DNA of 63,561 nt, taken from IMG/VR virus record IMGVR_UViG_3300044801_000216, positions 1 to 63,561 of that record, one strand, 5' to 3'. Below the pieces are notes generated by a model. The model saw only the letters and a list, made by a program, of their open reading frames with translations, was not told where the DNA came from and ran no database searches. This document shows positions 23,586 through 31,407 of the stretch, one piece after another (position 1 is the first letter of the stretch; every line of letters begins with the position of its first letter). This DNA is from a virus. The translations under genes were made by a program, and so were the position numbers.

Positions 23586-24443
23586 TCAAACGTACACGTA
23601 CACGTTGTTTCTTGTGCGCACTTCGTCGTCCGCCTTGTCCACCTCCGATCCTTTGCCCGGCTTGAACTTCTCCCGCTGCCCGCTCAGCAGCTCCAGTTCC
23701 CGCCAGAATTCCACGTCCGCTTTGGCCGTTTCGAGTTCCGCCAGCAGAGCCGCGCCTTGCGGCTCCGAGTGCTTGAACGGTTCTGGCTTCGTTCCATAGT
23801 GGCCGTCCGCGTATCGGTCCACGATGGCTTTGTAGTAGTTGTCTTCACGCGCTTTCAGTTCGCTCAAGCGCACCACGCGCCGCCCGACGAGTTTGTCCAG
23901 CTCGGCGTAGATCTCCGTCTTGATTGGGTAGAAGCGGTTCATCGGCTGCCCTTTGCGCATCGCCATGACCCGCGCGAGTCCGCGTCCGAACCGCCGCTGC
24001 CGTTCGCGTTTCTCTTGGTCGTACACGCGCCACCACGCGGACCCGTAGCGGTCGCCGAAGTAGTACTCGTAGGACTTCGAGAATCGCGTGAGATGGTTGC
24101 AAAAGATACCTCGCGCGTGCTGGACGCTCTCTTCGGCTTTGTGCCGTCCGCGCGTGCATTGCTCCAGAGTCAGCGGGCTATCCGGTATGGCGACCTTGGG
24201 AACGAGCGTTGTGCGCGCCTTGTGCTTAACTGGCGTCCCCCAAGCCGTCACCGTGGCCGTATAAAACGAATCCGATCCGGCCACGGGTGCGAGTTCCAGC
24301 CGGTACTGTAGGCCGTCGCGGGCCAGCGATTTGCATGTCGCAATGAGCGCGTGCCAACGGTCGCGGGGCGTGTGCCGTAACACGATTGTGGTTGTGCGGT
24401 CTATCTCGTCCGCGTCGATTTTGATTGAGTAACGTCCTTGCAT
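23586..24443 (-). CDS. Hypothetical protein, 285 aa
   Basis: I chose ATG 24443 (MQGRYSIKIDADEIDRTT), which has GAGGGC upstream. The first ~100 residues look like a beta-rich domain; the middle (about 100-220) is helical, rich in Arg, Tyr and Trp (SKSYEYYFGDRYGSAWWRVY) and basic; a final helical segment ends in a polar tail. The largest gene of the small-gene block. It overlaps the preceding zinc protein gene by 43 bases. No motif of a known enzyme is seen. Confidence 0.6.
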   Translation of the reverse strand: MQGRYSIKIDADEIDRTTTIVLRHTPRDRWHALIATCKSLARDGLQYRLELAPVAGSDSFYTATVTAWGTPVKHKARTTLVPKVAIPDSPLTLEQCTRGRHKAEESVQHARGIFCNHLTRFSKSYEYYFGDRYGSAWWRVYDQEKRERQRRFGRGLARVMAMRKGQPMNRFYPIKTEIYAELDKLVGRRVVRLSELKAREDNYYKAIVDRYADGHYGTKPEPFKHSEPQGAALLAELETAKADVEFWRELELLSGQREKFKPGKGSEVDKADDEVRTRNNVYVYV

Positions 24444-24658
24444 TGTGCCCTCGCGTAGACTGCCGTGTACACCGTGCGCTTGATTACCAGTCGCATGGGC
24501 CAGCCGCAACATGTAAAAACGTGCTCCGGCGGCAGAGCGAAATAATCGCCCCGATGGGCGCTGTCCTCGGCGCCGCAGTGTTCGCAGAACAGTATCGGGT
24601 GCGGAACGTTAGACCTGGTTTGGTCTTTCAGGTCTCTTACGTGTACTAGTTTTTGCAT
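24401..24658 (-). CDS. Small zinc-finger-like protein, 85 aa
   Basis: Starts MQKLVHVRDLKDQTRSNVPH at ATG 24658, behind two good ribosome binding sites (GAGGAGG and AAGGAGG). Cys pairs CEHCG (about residue 25-29) and CCG (about 50) could bind zinc, with aromatic residues between. The C-terminal end is basic and overlaps the start of the next gene by 43 bases. A small regulator or host-targeting protein is plausible but unproven. Confidence 0.55.
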   Translation of the reverse strand: MQKLVHVRDLKDQTRSNVPHPILFCEHCGAEDSAHRGDYFALPPEHVFTCCGWPMRLVIKRTVYTAVYARAQCKDVTQSKSTRTR

Positions 24659-24736
24659 TGTGCCTCCTTGCCTCCTCGCTTCCGTTCTAACCGTTCGCCC
24701 GCATGGCACTCTAACAAGTGCCATGCGGGCGATGGG
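24659..24736. other. Intercistronic gap with a long hairpin
   Basis: CGCCCGCATGGCAC (24696-24709) and GTGCCATGCGGGCG (24718-24731) form a 14-bp perfect stem with an 8-base loop; flanking TTCTAACC / GGTTAGAA can extend it into the stop codon of the upstream gene. On the minus strand no U-run follows, so read-through with RNA processing is more likely than termination. Confidence 0.85.
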
Positions 24737-25030
24737 TTAGAAGTCTGCCATATGTGTCACCTCCGATCCGTCTGCGCGTTCGCACAGCAGGATGCTGATT
24801 TGGCGCTCTTGCTTGGGCTTCACAGACACGTTTCGGCCAGCGGAAGCATCGCGGTATTTCTGCCGATAGATTTCTTCTGCCTGCCGCTTGGTGCTCGCTT
24901 CGACTACTGCAAAATGGGACTTGCGACGTTCAGACGGCCCAGATCGCCCCATCCCACGGAACGGCATCCATGTGTAGCATGACCATTGTTTCATCAGTAC
25001 CTTCCCTAGCGGGTTACGTTTCGTATTCAT
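24737..25030 (-). CDS. Hypothetical basic protein, 97 aa
   Basis: ATG 25030 (MNTKRNPLGKVLMKQWSCYT) follows a run of overlapping GAGAGGAGAGGAGAGGAG ribosome-binding-like repeats, which may raise initiation. The protein is basic with a central strand/helix block (FAVVEASTKRQAEEIYRQKY) that resembles single-domain alpha/beta proteins able to bind nucleic acid. No family recognised. Confidence 0.55.
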   Translation of the reverse strand: MNTKRNPLGKVLMKQWSCYTWMPFRGMGRSGPSERRKSHFAVVEASTKRQAEEIYRQKYRDASAGRNVSVKPKQERQISILLCERADGSEVTHMADF

Positions 25031-25062
25031 AATCTCCTCTCCTCTCCTCTCGGCGCTTCCGG

Positions 25063-25578
25063 TTAGAACGGCTCCCCGCACGTTACCTCGGCAATGAACG
25101 CGTGGGAGTCTTTGTACTTCGATTCAAACGTATAACTCAGCATAGCTACTCCCGACTGAGTTATATTGCGATATTCCGGCGCGCCCCACAAATCGAATAC
25201 GTATTTTACACATTGCACCCGGCGTGGCAGTGGACTCTCGGCGCAAACGTGTATGGTGGCCACGTCTACCAGGCTTCCGTCCGGTCGCTCAAATAGCTGT
25301 GAGCTCGTGAAACCTCGATAGCGCCGTCCGGCGATCTGAACGGACCCTTCCAAACAGTATCCCGACTCACGAAGTGCGCTCAGGGTCCGTGTGCCATAGA
25401 CGTAACCGTGGAATCCTGCCGCCAATGCCCGATAGGACACCGGAATCCGACACATGCACGTAGTCTTGAGACTTCCCCGGACTTCGTCTACTCCGTCTGG
25501 AACGTTCCAGACATTGTTAGGCGGGAGTTTCCACGCGGATGATGCCGTATCCGCGACCACGTATTTCGTGCGCTTCAT
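25063..25578 (-). CDS. Hypothetical protein, 171 aa
   Basis: Starts MKRTKYVVADTASSAWKLPP at ATG 25578 with AGGAGAG upstream. It is beta-rich with several Cys (TTCMCRIP, YCLEGS, HVCAES) and aromatic residues. The order of strands and the mixed Cys content give no clear family. It belongs to the leftward early block, between two hairpin gaps. Confidence 0.55.
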   Translation of the reverse strand: MKRTKYVVADTASSAWKLPPNNVWNVPDGVDEVRGSLKTTCMCRIPVSYRALAAGFHGYVYGTRTLSALRESGYCLEGSVQIAGRRYRGFTSSQLFERPDGSLVDVATIHVCAESPLPRRVQCVKYVFDLWGAPEYRNITQSGVAMLSYTFESKYKDSHAFIAEVTCGEPF

Positions 25579-25633
25579 ATTCTCTCCTATCAACCTTTCC
25601 GGTAAGCTCACATTCGCGTGTGAGCTTGGCGCG
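25579..25633. other. Intercistronic gap with hairpin
   Basis: AAGCTCACA (25604-25612) and TGTGAGCTT (25619-25627) form a perfect 9-bp stem with a 6-base loop, in the gap between two leftward genes. Confidence 0.75.
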
Positions 25634-26191
25634 TTAGACAACACTCCAGATCGCGCGCAGCGTCCGGCACGTCTTCACGTACAAGGTGACGTTGCCATGG
25701 TCGTTCACAACGGCCGCCTCGCCACGGAACCAAGCGGGAATTTCGGCCAGGTCCGCGACCTTGAGTTTGTCGCCGAAGTCTACGGCGCAGCCGTGCTGAG
25801 TCGCTATGGTGTCCAGTGTGCGAAACTCTTCGTCCCAGCCTTCCGATAGCCAGAAGCCATAGTCCGCGCCATCGCCGGGGTGAGAGCCGAAGTAGAAGTA
25901 TGGACCCGCATACTCGCCGAGTGCATCGACCAAGGCGTCAAGATCCCAGTCCGAATCTTCGGACGCCAAGTAATCGTCGTGCAGCGTGCTATTCGTGGCA
26001 TGGCTGTGTTTGTCGATCTCGCGTACCAGCTTGAGGTGATCGCGGCGCCGCTTGCCCGATACGATACCGGGCCGCTTTGCCAAGCTCTCCAGCTCGGATG
26101 CAAACGTGGGGATAAGATCCTCGGGCCGCATGGTTCCGCTCGAAACCGATCCCATAGGATAGTGGATGCGCTGTTTTTGGTAGCGTGCCAT
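25634..26191 (-). CDS. Hypothetical acidic protein, first gene of leftward early block, 185 aa
   Basis: ATG 26191 has a perfect AGGAGG (26198-26203) and stands 22 bases after the -10 of a near-consensus promoter, so it should be strongly expressed and early. The protein has a basic N-terminal third and an acidic aromatic middle (SDWDLDALVDALGEYAGPYFYFG). As the first gene of an early operon it could be a host-takeover or antidefence protein, but that is inference from position. No family is recognised. Confidence 0.6.
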   Translation of the reverse strand: MARYQKQRIHYPMGSVSSGTMRPEDLIPTFASELESLAKRPGIVSGKRRRDHLKLVREIDKHSHATNSTLHDDYLASEDSDWDLDALVDALGEYAGPYFYFGSHPGDGADYGFWLSEGWDEEFRTLDTIATQHGCAVDFGDKLKVADLAEIPAWFRGEAAVVNDHGNVTLYVKTCRTLRAIWSVV

Positions 26192-26212
26192 TTGTGTTTC
26201 CTCCTAGCATCC

Positions 26213-26242
26213 ATCTTAGACGCCCCCGGTATGTAATGTCAA
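26213..26242 (-). promoter_or_regulatory. Strong sigma70-like leftward promoter
   Basis: Minus strand TTGACA (26242-26237), 18-base spacer, TAAGAT (26218-26213), followed by AGGAGG and the ATG at 26191. This is the best consensus match in the window and should drive the block 26191-20745. Confidence 0.7.
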
Positions 26243-27006
26243 GGACAAAACTAGAGAGTTATGTGTATTTAATTTGGCCACGCGATTGCAGGCAGGAGCG
26301 GGCCCGGCAGCACGCTGTCTCATGGAGCCACGGGCGTCGAGCGTAGCGAGACGGTGGCGACAGGTGACAGCCTAAGGCAGACAGCCCATCGCAACAGAGT
26401 GTAGTCAAAATGACTACACATCCGCTCATAAGTGTGGCCAATCAGCCACACAAGTGTAGTCAAAATGATGCACTGTGTGATACACTGTATGCACTGGCAC
26501 GTTCGGGAAGGGTGGCGGGGGTCATAACAGCACTGTGCAGTATGAATAGAGGATACGTGCGTGCGTGGCGCGGGACCTGGCGAGGCGCAAGCTGTGCCGC
26601 TATGTGTCGGTGTCATGCGCTGGGTTGACGCCAACGCAGACCACACACACACTGTAGCAGACTCACCAGGTCACGTCCAGCCTGGTCTGTACATACTCAT
26701 GATAATGTCTGTTATCAGCATGTAAGTCTTGTGGTGTGTAATACTTACATAGCTGGCAGACATGCCGGCGCACCAGCGTCGCTTCATTGTCTAGGGGTTG
26801 AAGCTGTGGATTGCGGCTTGACTCCGCGCAGGCCGATCGCAATTTCAGTCCGGTTTTTTATCGTACCTGTGGGGAATAAATCAACGAGATTTCAAGCGTG
26901 GATTTTTCACTGCGACAGTTCGCGCGGGTAAGAACATCTACTTGCCCGCGACACCGCGACAGTTCGCGCGTCTGCGCGACGAACTGGAGCACACAAGCGG
27001 TGACCT
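26243..27006. other. 764-bp non-coding region: candidate origin or control locus
   Basis: No gene with coding character is seen. It has: inverted repeat GTGTAGTCA / TGACTACAC around AAA (26399-26419); a second copy of GTGTAGTCAAAATGA (26455-26469); GTGTGGC / GCCACAC (26432-26451); several CACTGT units (26471-26536); TGATAA-TGTCTG-TTATCA (26700-26717); ATGTAAGT / ACTTACAT (26720-26750); and two copies of GCGACAGTTCGCGCG (26912-26926, 26956-26970). It is more A+T-rich in its middle and right parts than the rest. Confidence 0.55.
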
Positions 27007-27936
27007 TCATTTGTTATCGCGCATGCGCTTCTCCGCCAGGGCCAGGTAGTCCGCGTTCAAGTCGATGCCCACGCTGTTCATGCCAAGCTGGTTCGCGACC
27101 ATCGATGTCGTGCCAGATCCACAGAACGGGTCGAGCGCGTAACCTCCGGCGGGGCACCCGGCCCGCAAGCACACGCGTACCAGTTCCGGCGGGAACGTCG
27201 CGAAGTGCGCGCCCTTGTAAGGATGCGTGGCGATGGTCCAGACGGAGCGGCGGTTGCGGGTATCTCGTGCAGGAATCAAATGCAGGTTAGCTCTGGTCCT
27301 TCCCTTTTTGGGGTCTTCTAGCGCATAGACATTGGTGTCAACATTCCCTGATTGCCTGTTAGTAGACGGTTCCTTTACTGCCTCCACGTCATACCAGTAC
27401 TTCTCTGACTTCGCCATCAGAAACATGTACTCGTGACTCTTTGTCGGCCGGTCGGTCACGCTCTCCGGCATCGGATTCGGCTTGTGCCAGATGATGTCCG
27501 AGCGCAGATACCAGCCATCCGCCTGGAGCGCGAACGCCACGCGCCAGGGGATGCCTACGAGGTCTTTAGGCTTCAGGGACACTCCGGAAGTGCCACAAGC
27601 GACTTCATGCGGAACGCCTCCACGCTTTGAAGAACGCGACAGTCCAGGATTAGCGTGCCAGTCTTTGTGAGCGTCACCCCCGCTGGCCGTGTAAGAATCG
27701 CCTAAATTCAAAAACAGCGTGCCATCGTTCCGCAGAACGCGCCGCACTTCTCTGAACACCTCAACCATCCGCGCAACGTAAGCCTCCGGGGTTGCCTCAA
27801 GCCCGAGTTGGCCGACCACGCCGTAATCCCGCAGTCCCCAGTACGGCGGCGACGTAACGCAGCAGTTGAAGAATCCGTCCGGCCAGTCGCGCAGCAGCGC
27901 CCGCGCGTCGCCTTGCAGCAGACAGTAGTCCATCAC
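27007..27936 (-). CDS. DNA amino-methyltransferase (N4-cytosine/N6-adenine type), 309 aa
   Basis: Motif IV is CCVTSPPYWGLRDYG near residue 27 and the SAM-binding motif I is ALDPFCGSGTTSM near 268, so the order is IV...I as in the beta class of amino-methyltransferases. The Ser-Pro-Pro-Tyr form occurs in both N4-cytosine and N6-adenine enzymes. It starts at GTG 27936 or ATG 27933, overlapping the stop of the upstream gene. No partner restriction enzyme is seen, so it more likely protects phage DNA from host enzymes or marks it for regulation. It is an isolated two-gene unit next to the candidate origin. Confidence 0.9.
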   Translation of the reverse strand: MMDYCLLQGDARALLRDWPDGFFNCCVTSPPYWGLRDYGVVGQLGLEATPEAYVARMVEVFREVRRVLRNDGTLFLNLGDSYTASGGDAHKDWHANPGLSRSSKRGGVPHEVACGTSGVSLKPKDLVGIPWRVAFALQADGWYLRSDIIWHKPNPMPESVTDRPTKSHEYMFLMAKSEKYWYDVEAVKEPSTNRQSGNVDTNVYALEDPKKGRTRANLHLIPARDTRNRRSVWTIATHPYKGAHFATFPPELVRVCLRAGCPAGGYALDPFCGSGTTSMVANQLGMNSVGIDLNADYLALAEKRMRDNK

Positions 27937-28955
27937 AATATCTTCTTCTCCCGGTCGATCAACTCCAGCCAGTCTTTACTGGCGATTCTATATCTCCAGG
28001 GGTGATACTCATACGGATCTCTGGGCCCCCTGAAACTGGCTCTCTGCGCGACGATGCGCTCGATATTCAGCCGCTTCACTTCGTCGTTGGCCAATCGGTG
28101 CGGCGCGTACCCGTACTTTCTGAAGCGCTGATACGCTTGAATTCCTTCGGATCTTTTCAATGCCGTTTGCTTCAGGATCTCCACCGTCACAAAGGGAATC
28201 GAGTCTCTCATTACACGTTCCACGGCGCGCCAGTCGGGCCCCCGGCCGTCGCTGTATAACAAGCTCACACCCGTTGCGATCGCGGTCAGATTGCCGACCA
28301 GGCTCTCCCAGTCGGTCTGCAACGGTGCGATGCGCTGCAACAGTTCGCACCAGTACATGAACGCATCGGGTAATCTTACCGCCGCATCGGACACGATGGC
28401 GCGATGGGAGTCGTCCAGGACTCTTCTTGCCCTGCGCCCCAGCTCGGCCAGGTCTTCGTGCCTGTCCGCCAGGGCCGCATACGCGCTTCTGGGGTGTTCG
28501 ACTCTCAATCGGACGCACATGGCCATCAGCACCGCATAGGTTCTGGTCATCATCTGGCGCCAGCCGACGTGGGTCCACAACTGAGACGCGGGCAGGCGGT
28601 CCGGCAACCTGCGCCACTCGGCATCGACAAACACGCCCGTGGCGCCGGCGGCCGAACCAGGCGCGGTCCTGGTGGACAACCACTGCTGCAAGGTCTCTTC
28701 GCATTGCTGGGTTCTCATCACCCGCGGCACCGCCAGACTGTGCGTCGCGGCTTCGCCACCTAATGAAAACCAGGCTTCCGACGTGTCTCTGCTCGGATAA
28801 TCGGTCTCCACAATGAGCCACGGGCGCTTGCGCCTGGTCAGCTTGGGGTCCAGCAGCGCGGTCAACAACACCTCCGTCGCCTGACGGTCTTTCTGGCCGA
28901 ACCGGGCCTCCAGCCATTGATGAAGTTCTTCGATCCGGTTCGGGTAGGGGTTCAT
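27933..28955 (-). CDS. Hypothetical protein, 340 aa
   Basis: ATG 28955 (MNPYPNRIEELHQWLEARFG) follows the TATAAT of a good promoter by 18 bases. The protein is helical and Arg/Leu-rich through most of its length, with a central block (LPDAFMYWCELLQRIAPLQTDWESL) and a basic C-terminal part. I do not recognise its family. It is transcribed with the methyltransferase and may regulate it or replication. No Walker or helix-turn-helix motif could be read with confidence. Confidence 0.55.
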   Translation of the reverse strand: MNPYPNRIEELHQWLEARFGQKDRQATEVLLTALLDPKLTRRKRPWLIVETDYPSRDTSEAWFSLGGEAATHSLAVPRVMRTQQCEETLQQWLSTRTAPGSAAGATGVFVDAEWRRLPDRLPASQLWTHVGWRQMMTRTYAVLMAMCVRLRVEHPRSAYAALADRHEDLAELGRRARRVLDDSHRAIVSDAAVRLPDAFMYWCELLQRIAPLQTDWESLVGNLTAIATGVSLLYSDGRGPDWRAVERVMRDSIPFVTVEILKQTALKRSEGIQAYQRFRKYGYAPHRLANDEVKRLNIERIVAQRASFRGPRDPYEYHPWRYRIASKDWLELIDREKKIL

Positions 28956-28973
28956 ATTCGTACTTGACAGATC

Positions 28974-29002
28974 ATTATAACCGTGGCATCCTTGAAATGC
29001 AA
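28974..29002 (-). promoter_or_regulatory. Leftward promoter for 28955-27007
   Basis: Minus strand TTGCAT (29002-28997), 17-base spacer, perfect TATAAT (28979-28974). RNA would start near 28967, 12 bases before ATG 28955. Confidence 0.65.
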
Positions 29003-29097
29003 TGGCCATCAAAACAGAGTACAAAGATCCGGGCGGCGAGCTGCCGACTCTGACCTGCGCCTATGGAGAGACCGAGATAGTTGTCTCGGTAGGGTGA
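29002..29097 (+). CDS. Putative microprotein, 31 aa
   Basis: Reads MAIKTEYKDPGGELPTLTCA then YGETEIVVSVG. No strong ribosome binding site is seen and the -10 for a rightward promoter (TTGACA 28964-28969) is weak, so it may be leaderless or not real. It is followed 7 bases later by a second small frame, which supports a late-operon start here. Confidence 0.35.
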   Translation: MAIKTEYKDPGGELPTLTCAYGETEIVVSVG

Positions 29098-29104
29098 GTC
29101 ACGC

Positions 29105-29221
29105 GTGACTTGGTACGACATCGTAGGGCTGATGCTGTTAGGCGCTATCCTGATCGGTCTGATCGACGCGCTGCTAGGCCGACCGGGACATATCAGGCAT
29201 CGGCGCAAGCCTTGGAGGTAG
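29105..29221 (+). CDS. Small membrane protein, 38 aa
   Basis: GTG 29105 reads MTWYDIVGLMLLGAILIGLI followed by DALLGRPGHIRHRRKPWR. One hydrophobic helix with a strongly basic C-terminal tail; GGTAGGGTGA precedes the start. The stop is 9 bases ahead of the next gene. Its shape fits a small phage membrane protein; no role can be assigned. Confidence 0.5.
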   Translation: MTWYDIVGLMLLGAILIGLIDALLGRPGHIRHRRKPWR

Positions 29222-29230
29222 ACTCTCTAT

Positions 29231-30139
29231 ATGCCGACCATCAACCGTTTGCCATCGCAGTTGACCTACAACGACCTCAACGGTCAGGAAGCGGTCGAGA
29301 TCCTGACCGACTGGTTCCGCCAACTACTCGCGACGCGTCCCGAGCTGCAACCGCATCTGACATTGCCTAACGCCCGCATCGGACTGGTTATCGGCGTGTC
29401 GATCGACATGTTCGTCGGGGGCACCGTACCTGTAGCGAGTCCGCCCGATAAGCTCGAATTTGGCGGCCAAGTAGTGCTGGACAACCAGGCGCCCGGCGGA
29501 GAGCCCGTAGGGCGCGCCGAATTCCTCAAGCATGTGGACGCCACCTTGGAGCAGATTATCAACGTCGCGCCCATCGCGGGCGGCAAGGTGCCCGACCAGG
29601 TTCGAGCCGATCACGATCTGCCCATCGGCCGTCCCGGCTATGGTCCGCGCGACACAGGCTCGCATCTGTTCATCGCGGACATCGTCGAACAGACCGATCG
29701 TAATCGAGGCGAGGAGCGCCAAAGTGAGCGCGCCGCGTCCGCGCGGGCGCGCGAACAGGACAGGGAACGCGAGAGCCCCACCGGCGGTCGCGAAGGCATC
29801 GTGGCCGAGGGCTACCAGTTCTCCAGCGAGCCCGCATCCGCATCGGTCAGCGTGCATGCTACGTCCGGCATCGAACAGACCATCCCCATGGGAGGCCGCG
29901 GCAAAATCGAGATCGATCTGACCGGCGAGGGCAAACTGCACGAGGGCGGCACAATCGTCAAACTGGGCACGATGGACGTCGCCTCGGCCAAGTCCGCCGG
30001 AGACCAGCGCGGCGCCGAATACGGCGCCGTATCCGGCACGTACGATGCGGGTCCGGCGGGACTGGCCCGGCCCAATCGCGGCGGCGGCGGGTTATACAGC
30101 GACGGCCGCTCGCGCATCAGCTTCGGCAACAAACATTGA
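29231..30139 (+). CDS. Hypothetical protein, 302 aa
   Basis: A globular N-terminal part (about 1-140) is followed by an Arg/Glu-rich segment with long charged stretches (about 150-185), then a Gly-rich tail. It ends in GGGGLYSDGRSRISFGNKH. Position at the head of the late block, upstream of the terminase, suggests a structural or packaging accessory gene. No motif recognised. Confidence 0.6.
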   Translation: MPTINRLPSQLTYNDLNGQEAVEILTDWFRQLLATRPELQPHLTLPNARIGLVIGVSIDMFVGGTVPVASPPDKLEFGGQVVLDNQAPGGEPVGRAEFLKHVDATLEQIINVAPIAGGKVPDQVRADHDLPIGRPGYGPRDTGSHLFIADIVEQTDRNRGEERQSERAASARAREQDRERESPTGGREGIVAEGYQFSSEPASASVSVHATSGIEQTIPMGGRGKIEIDLTGEGKLHEGGTIVKLGTMDVASAKSAGDQRGAEYGAVSGTYDAGPAGLARPNRGGGGLYSDGRSRISFGNKH

Positions 30140-30187
30140 CGGTGACTTACAACGACTTACTAACTCGTTTACGAAAGGAACTCTAAC

Positions 30188-30691
30188 ATGTCTCTAGCAC
30201 CCCCGCGGCAGCTTGAAATCGGCACCATCCTGACGCTTCGCATGCGCGGGCATTCCAGAACCAACGGCGAGGACTACTACGCGCCGGCGGTGGTTCTCAA
30301 ACAGCATCGGCCCAACGGCGAGATCGAGGTCATGATCTGGGACTCGACGGCGGGGACGCATTATAACGCCGCCTATCCGATACGGGACATCTCTTCCCGC
30401 GGCGAAGGCGCCGGGCGCGAACTGTACGAAGAATCCAACATCGGCCAGGTCTTGTTCAGCCCCGTGCGGTTCGCCGAAGCGATGGACCTGGTGTTGGACA
30501 TGCAGCAGGAGATGCTCAACCTCCAGATCGACGTGGCCGGCCTGAAGCGTTGGCGCGCGGAGATCGAGGCGCGGACTACCGGGCAAGCCGGCGGCGAACA
30601 ACCCGCCGGGGCCATTGGGTCCGCTGGAGCCGCTGGAGCGACGCTGCACGATGCGCCGGGGGCGCCGAAGGCGCCAACGGCGAAGAAGTGA
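30188..30691 (+). CDS. Hypothetical protein, 167 aa
   Basis: Strong AAAGGAA precedes the ATG. A beta-rich first ~70 residues (LEIGTILTLRMRGHSRTNGE) resembles a small barrel, followed by a helical part (EAMDLVLDMQQEMLNLQIDV) and a Gly/Ala/Pro-rich tail. No family is recognised. Part of the late block. Confidence 0.6.
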   Translation: MSLAPPRQLEIGTILTLRMRGHSRTNGEDYYAPAVVLKQHRPNGEIEVMIWDSTAGTHYNAAYPIRDISSRGEGAGRELYEESNIGQVLFSPVRFAEAMDLVLDMQQEMLNLQIDVAGLKRWRAEIEARTTGQAGGEQPAGAIGSAGAAGATLHDAPGAPKAPTAKK

Positions 30692-30720
30692 AGCGGAGCG
30701 TGTGACAGTGCAGGTTAAAG

Positions 30721-30933
30721 ATGAAGGACAAGCATGTAGAGGATGACTTCGAGCGTACTCAACGGCGCATCGCCCAATTGAAGGTACGCATCGCCGACGC
30801 CGCGATGGAAGAATATCGTCTCTCGATCATGCTGGCTGGCAGCTTCACGAGCGAGGTGGAGGCGGAGAAGAAGACGATGTGGCTCTGCGCCGAGCTTGCG
30901 GCTCTGGAGTCGGAAACGGGAGGCCGGAAGTGA
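30721..30933 (+). CDS. Small helical protein, paralogue of the next gene, 70 aa
   Basis: Likely a single long amphipathic helix pair: ERTQRRIAQLKVRIADAAME and KKTMWLCAELAALESETG. Its C-terminal half is clearly related to the next gene (shared RIADAAM, LCAELAAL, GGRK ending), which shows a tandem gene duplication. Ends in GTGA overlap with a possible GTG start of the next gene. Confidence 0.6.
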   Translation: MKDKHVEDDFERTQRRIAQLKVRIADAAMEEYRLSIMLAGSFTSEVEAEKKTMWLCAELAALESETGGRK

Positions 30934-30938
30934 GGCAC

Positions 30939-31244
30939 ATGCCGGATCGGACGGTCGAAATTTTCCGCGAGCTTGCCGCGTTGGAGTCCGTGGAAATGTC
31001 AAGCAAGGCGAAAGAGGAGGGTCCGGAAGTGAGTTCGGAAAACACTTCGGTTGCCGTGTCCCCGGAATATGCCGCACGGCTCCGTCGCCGTATGCGGATC
31101 GGTACGCTCAGGGGCCGCATCGCCGACGCCGCGATGAAGTGGTACTGGAGCGGATGCGCTGCGGAGGAATGGACTGAATTGGAAAAACTCTGCGCTGAGC
31201 TTGCGGCGCTGGTGTCCGCCCCCATGGGCGGAGGGAGAAAGTGA
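30939..31244 (+). CDS. Small helical protein, paralogue of the previous gene, 101 aa
   Basis: Shares the pattern RGRIADAAMKWYW ... LEKLCAELAALVS ... GGRK with the upstream gene. ATG 30939 is used; GTG 30930 overlapping the upstream stop is also possible. The N-terminal half is extra. The stop overlaps the next start (TGATG). Function unknown. Confidence 0.55.
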   Translation: MPDRTVEIFRELAALESVEMSSKAKEEGPEVSSENTSVAVSPEYAARLRRRMRIGTLRGRIADAAMKWYWSGCAAEEWTELEKLCAELAALVSAPMGGGRK

Positions 31245-31396
31245 TGGCCGCTGAATCGGCCGACGCCGAAGTGATTTGCGAGTTCATGGAGCCGAGGCCC
31301 CCGTTGCCGGAAGCGTGGCCGGGGGGCGAGTACGTCTTTGTTGGCACTTATCCTACCCTCCGCGAGGCGCTCAGGGCCGCAGAGAAAAAGGCATGA
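31244..31396 (+). CDS. Small protein, 50 aa
   Basis: Reads MAAESADAEVICEFMEPRPP and ends LREALRAAEKKA. Coupled at both ends (TGATG at the start, ATGA at the end). Acidic and proline-rich first half, helical end. Short but well placed in the operon. Function unknown. Confidence 0.5.
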   Translation: MAAESADAEVICEFMEPRPPLPEAWPGGEYVFVGTYPTLREALRAAEKKA

Positions 31397-31407
31397 GAGG
31401 CGACCAT

